This document shows positions 5,498 to 6,880 of a stretch of 6,880 nt of DNA, one piece after another. The DNA comes from an uncultured Pseudomonadota bacterium (GTDB lineage Bacteria; Pseudomonadota; Gammaproteobacteria; Methylococcales; Methylomonadaceae): contig CAJBJW010000224.1 of NCBI GenBank assembly GCA_903953455.1, positions 1 to 6,880 of the forward strand, read 5' to 3'. Numbering within the stretch: the first letter of the stretch is position 1; each line of letters begins with the position of its first letter. Below the pieces are notes generated by a model. That model saw only the letters and a list, made by a program, of their open reading frames with translations. It did not search any database and had not been told where the DNA came from. A program made the position numbers and the translations under genes.

Positions 5498-6601
5498 ATG
5501 AAAAATATTTACGTCACGCAACCAACGTTGCCACCACTTGAAGAATTTATTCCGTATTTAGAGCAAATTTGGGAAAATAAAATTCTCACCAATGGCGGTA
5601 CATTTCATCAGCAACTCGAACAAGCCTTGTGTGATTATTTGGGCGTAAAACATTTAGCGTTATTTACCAATGGCACGATTGCACTCATTACCGCTCTTCA
5701 AGCCTTGCGCATTACAGGTGAAGTGATTACCACGCCCTACTCTTTTGTGGCAACGGCGCATTCACTCCTTTGGAACGGCATCAAACCCGTTTTTGTCGAT
5801 ATTGATCCTATCTCACTCAATCTTGACCCCGCCAAAATTGAAGCCGCCATTACCCCGCAAACCACCGCCATTATGCCTGTACATTGCTATGGATATCCTT
5901 GTGATGTTAAACGAATTCAAGCAATCGCTGATAATTACAATTTAAAAGTAATTTACGATGCAGCGCATGCGTTTGGCGTCAAAAATCAAGACGGTGGTAT
6001 TTTAAATCACGGTGATTTATCTGTATTAAGCTTTCACGCCACCAAAGTATTTAATACCTTTGAAGGTGGCGCCATTATTTGCCCCGATGAAAAAACAAAA
6101 CGACGTATTGATCATTTAAAAAACTTTGGTTTTGTTGATGAAGTGACCGTTGTTGCAGCGGGCATCAATGGCAAAATGAGTGAAATCAATGCGGCATTTG
6201 GATTACTTCAACTCAAAGGTATTGATGAAGCATTAGCGAAACGTCAAGCCATTGATGCACATTATCGTGAAGGTTTAAAAGATATTGCAGGCATTCGCTG
6301 CGCAGATAGCGGTTCGTATGTGGCAAATTACGCATATTTCCCCATTTTCGTTGAAAAAAACCGTGACGCCCTCTACGAAACGCTAAAAGAAAATGGCATT
6401 TTTGGACGACGTTATTTTTATCCACTCATCAGTGATTTTCCAATGTATCGTGGTTTACCTTCTGCTGCCCCCTCCAATTTACCCATAGCACGTAAAACAT
6501 CTGAAGAGGTGATTTGTTTACCGATTTACCCAGAATTATCGCATGATTCACAGGATAAAATTATCAACCTAATTTTGGAACATCACTCATGGCGTGGTTA
6601 A
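5498..6601 (+). CDS. DegT/DnrJ/EryC1/StrS nucleotide-sugar aminotransferase (VioA-like)
   Basis: PLP-dependent aminotransferase that adds an amino group to a keto sugar nucleotide, usually dTDP- or UDP-linked, for O-antigen, capsule or glycan synthesis in the cytoplasm. The 367-residue length fits fold-type I sugar aminotransferases. Visible features are NGT (58-60) for phosphate contact, ITTPYSFVATAHSLLWNG (77-94), Asp154 in YDAAHAFG for the PLP ring nitrogen, and SFHATKVFNTFEGG (178-191) with Lys183 as the Schiff-base lysine, plus NGKMSEINAAFGLLQL (224-239). The opening TQPTLPPLEEF and KNFGFVDE resemble VioA, which makes dTDP-4-amino-4,6-dideoxyglucose; this sub-assignment is from memory and tentative. 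No Shine-Dalgarno is seen in the 12-base gap after nirL (TCACTCAAAAAA), so translation may depend on coupling. The 3' end overlaps the acyltransferase gene by 13 bases, so the two probably act on one sugar. Confidence 0.93.
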   Translation: MKNIYVTQPTLPPLEEFIPYLEQIWENKILTNGGTFHQQLEQALCDYLGVKHLALFTNGTIALITALQALRITGEVITTPYSFVATAHSLLWNGIKPVFVDIDPISLNLDPAKIEAAITPQTTAIMPVHCYGYPCDVKRIQAIADNYNLKVIYDAAHAFGVKNQDGGILNHGDLSVLSFHATKVFNTFEGGAIICPDEKTKRRIDHLKNFGFVDEVTVVAAGINGKMSEINAAFGLLQLKGIDEALAKRQAIDAHYREGLKDIAGIRCADSGSYVANYAYFPIFVEKNRDALYETLKENGIFGRRYFYPLISDFPMYRGLPSAAPSNLPIARKTSEEVICLPIYPELSHDSQDKIINLILEHHSWRG

Positions 6602-6880
6602 CCGCTGAAGAAATCGAAAATATGGGGTTTGCGGACGTAGGTAAGAATGTGTATTTATCAAGCAAAGCGTCCTACTACAACTGTCCCAATATTCGTATTG
6701 GTCATGATGTAAGAATTGATGATTTTTGCGTTTTATCTGCGGGTGAAGGGGGTATTGATATTGGCAATTATATTCATATCGCTATTTTTTCATCATTAAT
6801 TGGCTCAGGAAATATAACGTTAGCTGATTTTTCTGGATTATCCTCTCGCGTTTCTGTTTATAGTAGCAATGATGATTACA
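6589..6880 (+). CDS. Left-handed beta-helix (hexapeptide) acyltransferase, N-terminal part
   Basis: The gene starts at ATG 6589, overlapping the aminotransferase end by 13 bases, with GGA about 10 bases upstream; 97 codons are visible and no stop is reached. The opening MAWLTAEEIENMGFADVGKN, followed by IRIGHDVRIDDFCVLSAGEG, IDIGNYIHIAIFSSLIG and LADFSGLSSRVSVYSSNDDY, is typical of the galactoside/maltose O-acetyltransferase-like group found in polysaccharide clusters. The I-x-I-G turns of the hexapeptide beta-helix recur at about residues 35-38 and 56-59, and His63 lies in the conserved NYIHIA segment. It probably acetylates a sugar precursor or glycan, perhaps the amino group installed by the preceding aminotransferase, but acceptor and acyl donor cannot be read from this part. 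Confidence 0.88.
   Translation, partial: MAWLTAEEIENMGFADVGKNVYLSSKASYYNCPNIRIGHDVRIDDFCVLSAGEGGIDIGNYIHIAIFSSLIGSGNITLADFSGLSSRVSVYSSNDDY

Overview
The window reads as ordinary chromosomal DNA of an AT-rich gammaproteobacterium. The evidence is the YhdE-type Maf plus RNase G pair, a full-length sigma-32 (RpoH) close to the E. coli protein, and the Gram-negative periplasmic protein NirF. The heme d1 genes suggest an organism that can denitrify, reducing nitrite with cytochrome cd1. An AT-rich sulfur-oxidiser of the Beggiatoa/Thiotrichales kind would fit, but that is a guess from gene content and composition.

Left part (1-2365). A minus-strand gene of unknown identity runs off the left edge; only the first 28 residues are visible, a short acidic head followed by a membrane segment. 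A 209-bp AT-rich divergent intergenic region holds a candidate -10 box for each direction and three back-to-back small inverted repeats. Next comes a maf-rng operon on the plus strand with overlapping stop and start codons (ATGA). It ends at a strong hairpin that also serves the convergent rpoH gene.

Middle part (2386-3376). rpoH lies on the minus strand, away from its E. coli neighbours ftsYEX. Its ribosome binding site can pair with codons 2-5, giving a weak hairpin that presents the start codon in the loop, a plausible temperature-sensitive element. A 133-bp divergent spacer separates rpoH from nirF and contains overlapping short palindromes directly before the nirF start.

Right part (3377-6880). 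Five plus-strand genes are packed with gaps of 2 and 12 bp and overlaps of 8 and 13 bp. The first three are heme d1 genes: nirF (periplasmic, exported) and an AhbA/NirD-type plus AhbB/NirL-type pair that should form siroheme decarboxylase. Without a visible terminator the unit continues into a DegT/DnrJ/EryC1/StrS (VioA-like) nucleotide-sugar aminotransferase and a left-handed beta-helix acyltransferase cut by the window edge; both belong to surface-polysaccharide synthesis. The other heme d1 genes (nirS, nirE, nirJ, nirN) are not in the window.

No mobile element, CRISPR array, tRNA or rRNA was seen. No wholly new system is evident. The observations most worth checking are the rpoH leader hairpin and the physical joining of heme d1 genes to sugar-modification genes.
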